Shown here piece by piece: positions 45,959-58,790 of a stretch of DNA of 64,000 nt. The position numbers and the translations under genes are program-made. The notes beneath the pieces are model-generated. The model saw only the letters and a list, made by a program, of their open reading frames with translations, ran no database searches and had not been told where the DNA came from. Numbering within the stretch: the first letter of the stretch is position 1; each line of letters starts with the position of its first letter. This DNA is from Datura wrightii (taxonomy: Eukaryota > Streptophyta > Magnoliopsida > Solanales > Solanaceae). Where the stretch lies: assembly GCA_035772735.1 (NCBI GenBank), contig JASDFA010000016.1, forward strand, positions 139,140,501 to 139,204,500, written 5' to 3'.

Positions 45959-47762
45959 GGGAAGTAGTTAGGTGCTGGGGCTGGGCTAATCTGCTGTATG
46001 TTCTTCCTCTGTTTTGCATGTATGTTGTTATGTTTCCCTGTGGTTGTGAACTGATTTGTGTTGTATCTGTATAGGTACATATTTTTGTGGTAAGTGGTGC
46101 GTGTTGTGAAAGGTTGTGGTTGCCAGTGTAAATATTTTGTAAATTTTGTAAATATTTTTTTTTCTATCGAAATGATCGATATTTTTCAAAATTTTTGCGA
46201 AAATATTTTGCACATATAAAGAAAATATTTTGTAAATAGTTTTCCATCGACATGATCGATGTTTTGCAAAAATTTTTCAATTTTTATTTTTGGGTTTCTC
46301 GGAGTTTGTTTTCGATTCTTTTACCGAGAATAGTCCCATTGAACCGATGTCATAGTTAGTGACCGTTCCTTATGATGGATGGATAACGACCGTCTTAAGG
46401 GAAATGTAGTCGATAGGAGTAGGATTTTTAATTTGTTTTCAGTTTTTCTTTGGTGGATTGCATCACTGAACCTGTAGTTACTAAATGGTTGTGAAATTTT
46501 GGTTGCGTGTTGTAACTGATATTCAAAATGTAAAAGTGATTCGTTTGAAAGCATGCAATTTTGTAAATATGTTGAGTTACCTAGGCTGTAGAATTCGATT
46601 CGGTGTGATTGAGGTTTAATTTTGAATTCATGTAATTGGTTAATTAAAGAGTCTGTGAATGCATCTTGAATCGAGCATGTGCATAAAGTGTGAAGTGAGG
46701 TATTGTTATTCTATGCTATTGTGAAGTGTCTAGAACTTGCCTGGTGTGTGTACAAAATGAAATGAAGGAAGTGTAGTGTTGGAAAGGATGTAGGCATTTC
46801 TTTGTTTTAATCGAGAGTTTCTATTTTTTTCTTGTCATACTCTACCTTTTGATGTGACAGTATACCCTAGTCAGCCCATTGAGCCTTTAGCCGATTATTT
46901 CTTTCTTTTGTCCAAAATTGTATAAACTGAGCTTAATTCTTTCTTTTCATTAGCCGTAAAGTCTATACAAAACTCTTAAGCGCTTAAGAAAAGAAAAATT
47001 TTCCCGAAGTGTCAAAGAGTGAGAAGAGTGGAAAGAAAAGAAAAGCAGAGTGAAGAAAGAAAAGAAGAGGTTGAAGAGGCACTTGGTATAATGAAATGAT
47101 AATGAAGGTGCATGAAAACCCTTTGTTGTTGTGTCAAGTGTGTTTGATGAAATGGGCCATACGAAAGTAAACAAGCATGAATGGGATGAGAGGAAAAAGA
47201 AAAGAGAGAAACAATGTTCTTGAGTTGATGGGAATGTGTTGAAAAGGCGCTTAAGGATGCTAGTGACTATTATTGGCTAATCCAATATATACTAGTTCCA
47301 TAGCTTCCATTACAACCCATTAAAGTCCTACGTGATCTTACATTGCATTTCTTTATATTAGTGGAGTAATACACTAAGGGCAAGCCTATGGGTCATGACA
47401 TGAAGCATGTGAATTCTTTTGGGAGAGAGAGTGAAATTAATTTTTACATGCCCCTACTTGAATGTTTGTGTGTTGCATGAACATAAAGGGGAAGATTCTC
47501 TTGAGTTGTGAGGGCACATGCTTGATGAAAGATTGATTTTCGTGTAGGATATCTTGATTAGCTGATTTGCATGAGTTTGCCGATATCGAGAGTCGATTCT
47601 TAAAGTCTAGGAAGTCTTGATGTATTAAAGGTCATTGCATTGTTAAGACCATGCATGTTTTTTGATGATTTGCAAAAATTGAATAATCGGGATGACCGTA
47701 GCATAAATTGTCGCACCATAGTGGCAAGGGTTGGGATGTAATTTGCATGAGTTGTGTATGTG
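45959..47762 (+). other. Noncoding 3' region of element C
   Basis: About 1.8 kb with no gene. It has the hairpin TTCTCGG...CCGAGAA (about 46292-46329), a repeated TATCGA(C)ATGATCGAT block at 46160-46260, and the CCTACGTGATCTTACAT block near 47327, in the same order as in A. Confidence 0.6.
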
Positions 47763-47800
47763 TTGTTCGAGGACGAACAAGGATTTAAGTGTGGGGTAAG
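47763..47800 (+). promoter_or_regulatory. Stem-loop plus polypurine tract at 3' LTR, element C
   Basis: TTGTTCG-AGGA-CGAACAA, 7 perfect pairs, then TTTAAGTGTGGGGT (47784-47797) and AAG up to the LTR at 47801. Confidence 0.8.
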
Positions 47801-49227
47801 TGATCTTGGGCAGATTTATATGCCCAAGTGATACTCAAACGTATCATTTTCACCTTGTTTGTTATGCAATGTGTATACATTTTCATGTAATTGGTAATAA
47901 AATGTGAATTTATACTAACCAACATGATTAGCATTGTTTTGCAGGTAAAATATGATTTTTAGGAGCTAAAATGCATGTTGGGACAATATCGGAGTTGGAC
48001 TTGGATGCGAGCATGGAAAAGACATTGGAATTAGCAATGTAAAGGGGCTCCGCGATGGAGCCGTGCCATGCTACCATCGCGGAGGCACACTGCCTGGAGG
48101 GTGATTTAATTGGCAATTTCCAGTAAAGCCTCGCGACAGCTCCATGGCACGGAGATAAGCCTCCGCGTTGGCCTCCGTGCCACGTTGAGGCTATATTCCC
48201 GGACCCTGGATTTCCAGTGAGGGTCCGCGTCCACGGCGTGTCACCGAGGCAGTGCTCCGCGTTGGCCTCCGTTACACGTTGCTTGTTATTCCGGGAAAAA
48301 TTCCCAATAGTATAAATAGAACACTAAGGCTTATTTTTAATTAATTCAGACTTGGTGGAGCAAGGACGTGGGTTAGAGGCAGTTGAGGGACGAAAAAGCT
48401 AAGGGATTTCTTCTCTTCCTTTCTTCTTTCAATCAATTGTATGTATGATTTACACTCGTTTTAGGATGATTAATCCACAAATGAGTGGCTAATTCTCTTC
48501 CTTGCTGAGGTTTTGAACAATGGTGATGAATTTTGATTGTTAATTATATGGTTTTTCATCTTCTTCTTCTATGTTGTTCTATTAATTCTTGTTTCTACTG
48601 CATTAGTGTGTGGCCGACATTAATGTACATCTAAAAAGTCCAATTTCACTTGAGAGAGCAAGAAATTGGAAAGTTGTGAATTAATAGGGTATTGTTCTTA
48701 ACTTGATTTGAGAAAATTGGGTTTTGATGTGCTTTCCTGATAGAAATATACTTGAAAGCCGTATTAGTCAATTTAGGAACCGGAATTGTAGTGCTAGGTC
48801 ATAAATTGCATTTGATCATAGAAATGTAGACGAATGGTTTATGATTCTAAAGTGAGATTAATTACGAGAGTTTTAATCTCTAGGCTAATGTTCTTGGCTA
48901 GCAACATGAAGAGAAGAATAACCGAATTATGATTACAATTAAGTTCATTACTTGTTCTTAACCTTGGCATGCTCATATCCATAGTTTCAATTCACAGTAG
49001 ATAATTGTTAATAGTTTAGTATATAGTATATAAACAAAATTATTTAACTTTTGATTACGTTGTTGTCAGCATAATTAGAAGTAAAGCTAGAATATAGTAT
49101 AGTTAAGCAATTTTACTTATCCAGAGTCTCCTTGGTTCGATACTTGGCTTACTTAGCCACTTTATTACTTGTTTGACCACGTGCACTTGCGTGTCGGTTT
49201 TTACCCATATACCGAACCAGCCGGACA
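47801..49227 (+). repeat. Element C 3' LTR
   Basis: 1427 bp, same length as the 5' copy, about 28 substitutions. The type-2 hairpin at 48048-48084 is perfect here. TATA box at 48311-48319. Confidence 0.95.
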
Positions 49228-49232
49228 GAGCG
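49228..49232. repeat. Target-site duplication GAGCG, right copy (element C)
   Basis: Matches 39327-39331. Confidence 0.95.
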
Positions 49233-52200
49233 CACCTCTCCAGTCTGCGAAAAGTGCTACAAGAGTCATGCCGGGGAGTGTTTACTCGGTTCGGATTTTT
49301 GCTATGGGTGTGGTAGGTCTAGCCACATGCACCGAGCGTGTCCATTTGCTATACAGAATGATGATAGAAGTTGTGTGCAAACTACCAGGTTAGCAGCAGC
49401 TCCAACACGTTTAGCTCCACAGGGAGCATCTACTAGTGAGGGTGGCGGACAACGCCAAAACAAATTATGTGCCCTCGCCTCGCGACAGGAGCAGGAGACT
49501 TTACCGGATGTGGTTAATAGTATGTTACGAGTATTTCACCTTGAAGCTTATGCTTTGTTATACCCAAGGGCTATCCTATCATTTGTGACACCTTATATTG
49601 CTAGTAGCTTTGGAGTTAGTCCCGAGACTTTGTCAAAAGCATTTTCAGTTTCTACCTTTGTATGTAATTTGGTTGTAGCTAGGTGGGTGTATAGACGATG
49701 TCCGGTTACTATATTGCATAAAGTCACCTCCGCAGACCTTGTAGAGTTATTAATGACTAACTTTGATATTATTCTTGGCATGGATTGGTTGTATGCATGT
49801 TATGCTTCTATTAATTGTAGAACCCGTGCAGTGGAGTTCCGTTTTCTGGGTGAGGTAGTTTTGGAGTGGAAGGGTAGTTCGGCCATACTTGTAGGTCGTT
49901 TTATTTCCTATCTCTACCCAGGAAGATGATTGCCAAGGGTTGTATGTATCATCTACTTAGGGTTAAGGATGTTGAGTCCGAGACTCCAACTATCCAGTCA
50001 GTTTCAGTAGTGCATAAGTACCCAGAAGTATTTCCGAATGATTTACCAGGTGTTCCTCTCAAGAGGGAAATTGATTTTGGTATTGAACTTCTTCCCAACA
50101 CACAACCTATATCTATTTCTCCCTACAGAATGGCTCCAGTCGAACTAAAGGAGTTGAAGGAACAATTGAAGGACCTGTTAGATAAGGGCTTCATTAGACC
50201 GAGCAAGTATCCATGGGGTGCACCAGTCTTATTTGTCCGAAAGAAGGATGGTTTCCTTTGGATATGCATTAATTATCGACAATTGAACAAATTCACCATC
50301 AAGAAAAGGAATCCTTTACCCAGGATTGATGATTTATTTGACCAGCTTCAGGGTGTCAAGTGCTTCTCAAAGATAGATCTCAGGTCCGGATATCACCACC
50401 TTAGGGTTCGGGAGAGTGACATCCCGAATACAGCCTTAAGGACGCGGTATGGTCATTATGAGTTCGTAGTTATGTCTTTTGGACCAACGAATGCTCCTGC
50501 AGCTTTATGGACCTAATGAATAGGGTGTTCAAGCCATACCTGGACATGTTCCTGGTTGTGTTCATTTATGACATCCTTATATACTCTCGGAGCGAGGAAG
50601 AGCATGCCTCTCATTTGAGAGTAGCGCTTCAGACTCTCAAGGATCGTTAATTATATGCCAAATTCGGCAAGTGTGAATTTTGGTTGAGCTCCATAGCATT
50701 TTTGGGCCATGTGGTATCAAGTGAGTGCATAAAAGTAGATTCTCAAAAAATCGAGGCGGTGAAGAATTGGCCTAGACTGGTGAATCCTTCAGATATTTGG
50801 AGTTTCTTGGATTTAGCTGGCTACTATTAGAGTTTTGTTGAGGGTTTCTCATCTATTGCAGCACCTTTGACCAAGTTAACCCAAAAGAAGGTGAAATTCC
50901 ATTGGTCGGAGGCTTGTGAGAAGAGCTTCCATGAGTTGAAGGCTTGACTTACGTCAGCACCAGTATTGACCCTACCCGAGGGTACCAATGGATTCGTAGT
51001 GTATTGTGATGCTTCAAGGATCGGACTTGGGTGGGTGTGTATTGATGCAGCACGGGAAAGTTATAGCCTATGCCTCCAGACAGCTAAAGGTTCATGAGAA
51101 GAATTACCCAACCCATGATCTGAAGTTGGCCGTCTTGGTGTTCGCCTTGAAGACGACATTACTTGTACGGGGTCCACATGGATGTGTTCACAGACCATAA
51201 AAGTCTACAATATGTGTTTACCTAGAAGGACCTCAATCTTCAATAAAGGAGGTGGTTGGAGCTACTCAAAGACTATGATATGAGTGTCCTTTAAGGCTAA
51301 TATGGTAGCGGACGCACTTAGTAGACTCTCTCTGGAGAGTGTGTCCCATGTGGACGAGGGAAAAAAGGAGTTGGTAAGAGATGTACATCGACTTGCAAGG
51401 TTGGGAGTTAGGTTGATTGACTAGACCGATGGTGGTGTTGTTGTGAAGAACGGATCAGAATCATCCTTGGTGACTGATGTGAAAGCTAGACAAGATGACG
51501 ACCCGATTTTGGTAAAGTTGAAGGAAGCCATTCAAAATCAGAAGGTAGAGGTCTTCTCTAAAGGGGGAGATGTGTGCTTCGGTACCAGGATCGCCTATGT
51601 GTTCCAGATGTGGATGATTTGAGGAGCTGGATGTTGCATGAGGCTCATGGATCCAGGTGTTCTATCCATTCGGGATCCACCAAGATGTACTGTGACTTAT
51701 GGGAAATCTATTGGTAGAATGTAATAAAGAGGGATATTGTAGAATTCATAGCCAAGTGTCCGAACTATCAGCAAGTAAAGGTTGAGCATCAGAGACCGGG
51801 AGGTGTACTTCAGGATATCAGCATTCCCACTTGGAAGTGGGAATAAATTAATATGGATTTCATCATAGGTTTGCCTCGTACTCATCGACAATATGACTCC
51901 ATTTGGGTTGTGGTAGACAGGTTAACCAAGGCTGCTCATTTTCTACCGGTTAAGACCATGGATTCGACAGAAGATTATGCCAAACTATATATCTAGGAGT
52001 TAGTTCGATTCCATGGGGTGCCCTTATCCATAATTTCAGATCGAGTTACTCAATTTACCTCTCAGTTTTGGAGGTCATTTCAAAAAGGAATTGCTACATA
52101 GGTTAAACTCAGCACATCATTCCACCCACAAACGGATGGTCAAGTGGAGCGGACAATCCAGACCCTAGAGGACATGTTGAGAGCATGCGTAATTGACTTT

Positions 52201-52605
52201 AGAGGTAGTTGGGATGAGCATGTTCCACTTATCAAATTTGAATACAATAACAACTATCATTTCAGTATCCAGATGGCACCGTTCGAGGCTCTCTAGGGCG
52301 GAGGTGTAGGTCTCCCATTGGATGGTTTGAGGTTGGCGAAGCGGAGATGATAGGACCAGATTCGGTTCACGAGGCTATAGAGAAGGTTCAACTGATAAGG
52401 GACCGGTTCAAAACTTCCTAGAGTCGCCAAAAGCCTTATGCTGACATGAGAAAAAGAGAATTAGAATTTGAAGTCAATGACTAGGTATTTCTGAGGTGTC
52501 TCCCATGAAGGGAGTGATGAGATTCGGAAAGAAAGGGAAACTTAGTCCCCGCTATGTCGGCCCGTACCGAATAGTGAGACATGTTGGCAAGGTGGCTTAT
52601 GAGTT
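49228..52605 (+). pseudogene. Element D zinc knuckle, protease, RT, RNase H, integrase (broken, 3' truncated)
   Basis: Resumes D after element C. The gag zinc knuckles (CEKCYKSHAGEC, CYGCGRSSHMHRAC) are at 49238-49345. The protease at 49500-49930 has LLYPRAILSFV, so the catalytic Asp is replaced. RT starts near 50060 (GFIRPSKYPWG, YRQLNKFTIKKRNPLPRIDDLFDQLQG) with VFIYDILIYS near 50560, where the second position of the Asp pair motif is Tyr. RNase H is at about 50985-51200. Integrase runs from about 51640 (CPNYQQVKVEHQRPGG, MDFIIGLP, IISDRVTQF, GQVERTIQTLEDMLRACV). The C-terminal part (LSPRYVGPYRIVRHVGKVAYELG) stops at 52605, where E's LTR begins. Chromodomain and 3' LTR of D are missing. Many stops and frameshifts. 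Confidence 0.88.
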
Positions 52606-53914
52606 GGGGACAGTCCATAGGAGGTCCCAAAATATCTACAGTGACACGTAGTTTATGAGATCCGGGGAAGAACCTGGGCCCCGAACCTATTCGGTGTTCG
52701 ATACTATTCCCAAAAGATATATAGTGCTCATAGTATAACATGCATGAATTCATGGGCTAGTTAAATCATGAAATCCATAAATATACTTGTACATACATGA
52801 ACTAGCCATGACATAAGGCCCACGAGTCGGCCAAAGCATAGTTCATGATTCATAAGGCTCATACATACTCGTAAATCATGCATATAACTTGAATTTCATA
52901 AAATCATAATGGGTAACATAATAAATTCATGATTTAAATCATACTTCATGCTAGGCTTATAAATATCATCAATGGGTAATTAGATCATATATCAATCCAT
53001 CATGTGGCATGCATAATTAGGCTTAAATACATAGAACTTCTAAATCAATAGTATTTAAATTAATTTAAATCACAAAAGCCTATTAAAACCCATAGATTAT
53101 GATAAGATTTTAAATTCACAAAAACCCATAACCAAATCATTAGATTTTAAGTAAATCAATTTCAAAACCCCATGAGGTTTCAATGAAACTTTTGTAAAAT
53201 CATAGAGGAGGGGCATGCGTGTGGAAGAAATCACCTATTGATAACCTTAAATACCTGGAAATAACTAGTTCTTAACCTCTCTTGATAACCCAAGAAGAAA
53301 TTGCAATGAATTGATGAGTTCTAAGCTTGAATTACTCTCCCAATTCCCCTACCTTGCATGCATGAATGAATGAAGTGAAAACTGAACTTAATCCCCTTTA
53401 AATTTCCCTATTCATAACCCAAAACATCGTAGTTTAGGCCTTAGGATCATAGAAATTTATGAAAAAGCCCTTATTAATCCGCAGAAAAATAACTGTCAGG
53501 GGATCCTAATGAAGGACCCAATGACTCGTCATGAGGTGCCACGACTCGTGGCTTGAGTCGTGAGGTACACTGCCAAAATTTCACCCTGGAACCCCACGGA
53601 GGACACCACGAATCGTGGTGGGAGACCACGACTCGTGGTCACCATCTGTGGTCAACACTACCCAAAAATCCTAGCCCAACATCCAGTCTAGGCCACGGGT
53701 GACTTCACGAGTCCTGAGTCCTAACCACGAATCGTGGTCATGCCCATGGTCTCCTCTACAAATCCTTCCAGCCTTGCTGGACCACGAGTCACCTTATGAT
53801 TCGTGGTCACTCCTCAAGGGCCTCCTCATGGTTTGTCCTGTGACTTGGTGCGAAATTTCAGTTTTTCACCGTTTTGACTCCCGGGTTTGATCCTTGGGTT
53901 CCCGAGGTATAACA
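52606..53914 (-). repeat. Element E 3' LTR, truncated
   Basis: 1309 bp matching 59785-61082; on the minus strand it starts TGTTATACCTCGGG at 53914. The last 0.8 kb of the LTR (equivalent of 58991-59785) is missing at the junction with D. It contains perfect 17-mer palindromes at 53604-53620 and 53624-53640. Confidence 0.9.
53604..53640. repeat. Two adjacent perfect 17-mer palindromes in element E U3
   Basis: CACCACGA-A-TCGTGGTG (53604-53620) and GACCACGA-C-TCGTGGTC (53624-53640), each with 8-base arms around one central base. The outermost pair is C:G in the first and G:C in the second. Confidence 0.8.
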
Positions 53915-53930
53915 ATATCTCCCCCTTAGG
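53915..53930 (-). other. Polypurine tract of element E
   Basis: On the minus strand CCTAAGGGGGAGATAT, directly next to the TG of the 3' LTR; the plus-strand primer of the element. Confidence 0.85.
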
Positions 53931-54156
53931 AACATTTTTCCTCGAATGTTAGAAACACACAGAAACTCAGAATCAAACATTAATCATATGCAAATACCGA
54001 TCATTTAAACCAAAAATTGACGGAATGACTACCTCCAAAAGGAAATGCATGGTTGAACTAAATTCAGACATCACATACATCCATCATAACATAAATCAAA
54101 CTTTCTTACATGAACTGAACATGGAAACTAACTAGAGATTTAGCAAAACTGATACC

Positions 54157-57100
54157 TTAAACTGAAACTGAGCCGGTAGAGAATAAATGCGGGTGTCTAG
54201 CCATCATATTTGCTTCGGCCTCCCATGTAGCTCCTTCAACATGCTGATTTCTCCATAATACATTAATTGAAGCTACTTCTTTGTTACTTATTCTTCGAAC
54301 TTGACGGTCTAATATTTCCACAAGAACTTCTTCATAGCTGAGGCTATCCTTTACACCAACGCTGTCCACCGGGACTACTAGAGCTGGATCTCCTAAGCAT
54401 TTCTTTAAAAGCGACACATGTAACACGGGATACATAGAAGATAACTCTGAGGGCAGGTCCAAGTCATACGCTACCTTACCAACTCTTCTCATAATCCGAT
54501 AGGGGCCAATATAGCGGGGACTGAGTTTTCCTTTCTTTTCGAACTGCATGACTCCCTTCATGGGGTATACCTTTAGAAATACCCAATCGTCTACCTCAAC
54601 TCCAAATCTCTTCCTCTCACATCGCATATGACTTTTGACCACTCTGAGCGATTTTCAGTCTATCCCTTATCATCTGAACTTTTATCATGGCCTCATGAAC
54701 CGAATCAGGTCCTATCATAGCTGCCTTACCAACCTCAAACTATCTAATGGGCGATCTACATCTCCGCCCGTAAAGAGTCTCGAACGGTGCCATCTGGATA
54801 CTCGAGTGATAGCTGTTATTATAAGGAAACTCGATTAAGGGAAAATGATCATCCCAGCTACCTTTGAAATCCATCACACATGCTCTCAACATATCCTCGA
54901 GAGTCTGGATTATTCGTTCGGCTTGGTCATCCATTCATGGATGAAAGGCTGCTGAGCTTAACTTGAGTCCCAAGCCCTTTTTGAAAAGATCGCCAAAACT
55001 GAGAGGTAAACTGAGTACCTTGGTCTTAAATAATAGACAAGGGAACTCCATGAAGTCGAACCAACTCCCAAATATACAATTTGGCATAATCATCTGCTGA
55101 ATTTGTGGTTTTGACCGGTAGAAAGTGTGCAGCCTTGGTTAACCTGTCGACCACCACCCAAATAGAATCATAGTGTCGGCGAGTACAAGGTAGGCCTGTA
55201 ATGAAATCCATATTAATCTCTTCCCACTTCCAAGTAGGTGTGCTAATATCCTGAAGTACGCCTCCCGGCCTTTGGTGTTCGACCTTCACTTGTTGACAGT
55301 TCGGGCACTTGGCAACAAATTCTGCAATATCCTTCTTCATGCCGTTCCACCAATATATTTTCCGCAAATCATGATACATCTTGGTGGCACCCGGATGGAT
55401 AGGATACCTGGATCCATGTGCCTTATGCAATATCCGACCCCTCAAATTATCGACATCTAGAACACATGGACAACCTTGGTACCGCAACACCCTATCTCCC
55501 CTTTGAGAGAAGACCTCTACCTTTTGACTCCGAACAACTTCCTTCAGCTTTACCAACATCGGATCATCATCTTGCCTAGATTTCACATCCACTACCAAGG
55601 ACGATTCTGATCCATTTTGCACAACAATGCCGCCATCGGTCGAGTCTACCAACCTAACTCCCAACCTTGCCAGTCAATGGACATATTTCACCAACTCCTT
55701 CTTTCCCTCATCCACATGGGACACACTCTCCATAGAGAGCCTACTAAGTGCGTCCGCCACCACATTAGCCGTACCCGGATGGTAAAGAACACTTATATCG
55801 TAGTCCTTAAGTAGCTCCAACCACCTCCTTTGTCGAAGCTTGAGATCTTTCTGTGTGAACACATACTGCAAGCTCTAGTGGTCTGTAAACACATCCACGT
55901 GGACACTATACAAGTAATGCCGCCATATCTTCAAAGCGAACACCACCACGGCCAACTCAAGATCATGGGTCAAGTAATTCTTCTCATGGATTTTCAACTG
56001 TCTTGAGGCATATGCTATCACTTTCCTATGCTGCATCAACACACACCCAAGTTTGATTCTCGAAGAATCGCAATATACTATGAAATCATCGGTACCCTCG
56101 GGTAGGGTCAATGCTGGTGTTGAAGTGAGTCGAGTCTTCAAATTTTGGAAGCTTTTCTCACAAGCCTCTAACCACTGGAACTTTATCTTTTTATGGGTCA
56201 ACTTGGTCAATGGTGCTGGAATTGATGAAAAACCCTTTAGAATCTCCGATAGTATCCTGCTAGGTCCAAGAAACTCTGAATTTCTGAAGGATTCACCGGT
56301 CTGGGCCAATTCTTCACCACCTCGATTTTCTGAGAATCCACCCTTATGCCCTCACTCGACACCACATGGCCCAAGAATGCTATAGAGTCTAGCCAAAATT
56401 TACACTTGCTGAACGTAGCATACAACTGACGATCTTTGAGGGTTTAAAGCACTACTCTCAAGTGAGCGGCATGCTCCTCCCCGCTCCGAGAGTATATAAG
56501 GATATTATCGATGAACACAATCACATGTCTAGATATTGCTTGAACACCCTTTTCATCAAGTCCATGAAAGCCGCAGGGGCATTGGTTAGTCCGAAAGACA
56601 TAAAACAAATTCGTAGTGACCATACCAAGTCCTAAAAATGATTTTTGGGATGCCACTCAGGTTGAGCTAGTGATACCCGGACCCGAGATCTTTCTTGGAG
56701 AAGCATCTGGCACCCTGAAGCTGGTCAAAAGAGTCATCGATTCTGGGTAAGGGGTACCTATTATTGACAATGACCTTGTTCAATTGCCGGTAATCGATAC
56801 ACATGCGAAGGGAACCATCCTTCTTCCAGAAAAATAACACCGGTGCACCCCATGGAGACTTTCTTGGTCTAATAAATCCATTATCTAGCAAGTCTTTCAA
56901 CTGATCCTTCAAATCCTTTAGCTCGGTTGGAACCATCCTGTAGGGAGGAATAGAGATGGGTTGTGTATCGGGTAAGAGATTAATGCTGAAATCAATTTCC
57001 CTCTTCAGAGGAACACTTGGCAAATCATAGGGAAAAACCACTGGATACTAACACACTACCAAAACTAACTGGATAGTCGGGGTCTCGGACTCAACATCCT

Positions 57101-57400
57101 TAACCCTAACTAGGTGATACATGCAGCCCTTATAAATTATTTTCCGAGCCTTAAGATATTAAATAAACCGACCGGCTGGTACAGCTGACTTACCCTTCCA
57201 CTCCAAGACCGGCTCACCCGAAACCTGAACTCTACTGACCGGGTTCTTTAATTAATCGAAGAATAACATGCAAACAACCAATCCATGCCCAAAATAAGGT
57301 CAAAGTCAGTCATAGCTTACTCTACTAAGTTTGCGAAGGTAACCTTATGCAACACTGTGATGGGGCAACCTTTATACACCCCCCTAGCTACAACCGATTC
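54157..57400 (-). pseudogene. Element E pol: RT, RNase H, integrase, chromodomain (broken)
   Basis: Reads leftward. RT begins at 57041 (FPYDLPSVPLKREIDF, GFIRPRKSPWGAP, YRQLNKVIVNNRYPLPRIDD). The palm motif at about 56530 reads FIDN in place of FIDD, so a catalytic Asp is changed. RNase H is at 56309-55875 (DFIVYCDSSRI, HDLELAVVVFALKIWRHYL). Integrase is at 55664-55026 (HPGATKMYHDLRKIYWWNG, CPNCQQVKVEHQRPGG, MDFITGLP), continuing after a stop at 54934-54740 (TLEDMLRACVMDF, GRRCRSPI). The end at 54642-54157 (KLSPRYIGPYRI) carries a C-terminal chromodomain (INVLWRNQHVEGATWEAEANM) and stops at 54157. The chromodomain places E among the chromoviruses and would guide insertion to marked chromatin. 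Several frameshifts and stops make it inactive. Confidence 0.9.
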
Positions 57401-58790
57401 ACTGGCTAGAGTAGAGACTGAGGCGGTTCTGACAAGATTTCAAGGCTAACTCCAAAAATACTAGAAATATAACAGGTCACAAAAGAAAAAGTATCTCCTA
57501 GATCTAGCAAGGTATAAGCATCAATATGGAAGACTTGCAACATACCAATGACCACATCTGGCGAAGCCTTCTGCTCTTGGCGGGGTACTAGAGCATAAAA
57601 CCTGTTTTGGCGCTGACTACCTGCTGAACTAGTAGAGGCACCCTGTTGAGGGGGACGTGCTGTTAGAGTGGTAGAATTGGCTGCTATCACATGGGTCCCA
57701 CTGACCCCTGGTCTGGTTAAGGGAAAATCCCTAAGTCTGTGCCCGGATTGGCCACACCCCAAACACCCATCTAAGCCAACTAAGCACCTCCCATGATGAT
57801 TCTTTCCACACTTTGCACAAGCTGGAAAAGTGCGCTCCACCTGCATACTACCCTGATCTATTGAGCCTGAGTCCCTTCTCCTTTGACCTCCTTGGAACCT
57901 GGATGGCATGTTGGCCGATGATGGAGCTGGAGCGACAGACCTATGCTGGGACTGCTGACGCTATCCACCCTCTGACTTGGCCTGAGAAACCCCATAGCTG
58001 TCGGTCCTAGCCCTCTTGGCCTCCCTCTACCTCTGGTAGACCGACTCCATCTGTTGTGCATGTAATACAATATGGGGAAAGTCAATATCTCGATGAATCA
58101 TGCGATCATGCAATCCTTCTCCAAGTAATCCACCACCCCATGCACAAAACGACTCACCCGAGCCCTTTGTTCCACCACCAAATTCGGATCATACTTGGAT
58201 AATCAATTGAACTCTAATGCATACTCCTGAACGGACATGTTTCCTTGTTTCAAATTAACAAACTCGGCTGCTTTGAGCTCTCTCATCTCTCAGGGAAAGA
58301 ACCGATCCAAAAAAGCCACATTAAACTCTTCCTAACCTATCGGGCCTACACCCACTGCCCTGGCATCTCTCCACTGCTTATACCAAATATGAGCCACCCC
58401 CTTGAGCTGATAGGAGGTCAAGTCAACAAACTCTCCATTGTTCACCCCCATAACCTGGGTTATCTTCAGACTCTCTTCAATGAAATCATGGGGATCCTTG
58501 TCCATTCTCGACCCATGAACTCAGGAGGGCTCATCCTCAAGAAATCCCTCACCCTAGCTGCCGTCGCTTCCCATTCTAAGGGTAATGCGCCACTGTCTGA
58601 TTTTGAACCTAGGCCATCATGGCATATGCCAGATCTGAATCACTTCCCTAAACTCAACGTGGGCAACTGGCTCTAGTGCGTGCTCCTCGCAAACGGGTAG
58701 GGTTGGCTGATGCTCCTCACCATTGGCACCCTCATGATCATTACCGTTACAATTTCTTCTAGCGTTCACTCTACATGGAGGAATGATCTT
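57401..58790 (-). pseudogene. Element E gag and protease (broken)
   Basis: Starts near 58790, where the usual ATG is changed (IIPPCRVNARRNCNGNDHEG). A broken gag core follows at 58600-58080. Zinc knuckles are at about 57830-57710: CAKCGKNHHGRCLVG is intact, while the second, CLGCGQSGHRLRDF, has Phe for its last Cys. The protease at about 57530-57410 has LLDLGDTFSFV, with the catalytic Asp present but a shifted frame soon after. Product would be capsid/nucleocapsid plus protease. Confidence 0.85.

Larger units (their letters stand above)
39332..49227 (+). mobile_element. Element C: young gag-protease-only Athila-type retrotransposon
   Basis: 9.9 kb, with two LTRs of exactly 1427 bp, a 5-bp duplication GAGCG and a perfect Asp-tRNA primer site. 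The gag-protease frame is open for 790 codons. RT, RNase H and integrase are absent: where A has about 3 kb of pol, C joins the end of the protease domain in frame to the last 20 or so residues of the pol frame. The accessory ORF and the 1.8-kb 3' noncoding region are kept. I count about 28 substitutions and no indels between the LTRs (about 2%), so the insertion is recent. It lacks the enzymes for its own copying and must have been mobilised in trans, unless pol was lost after insertion. Confidence 0.93.
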
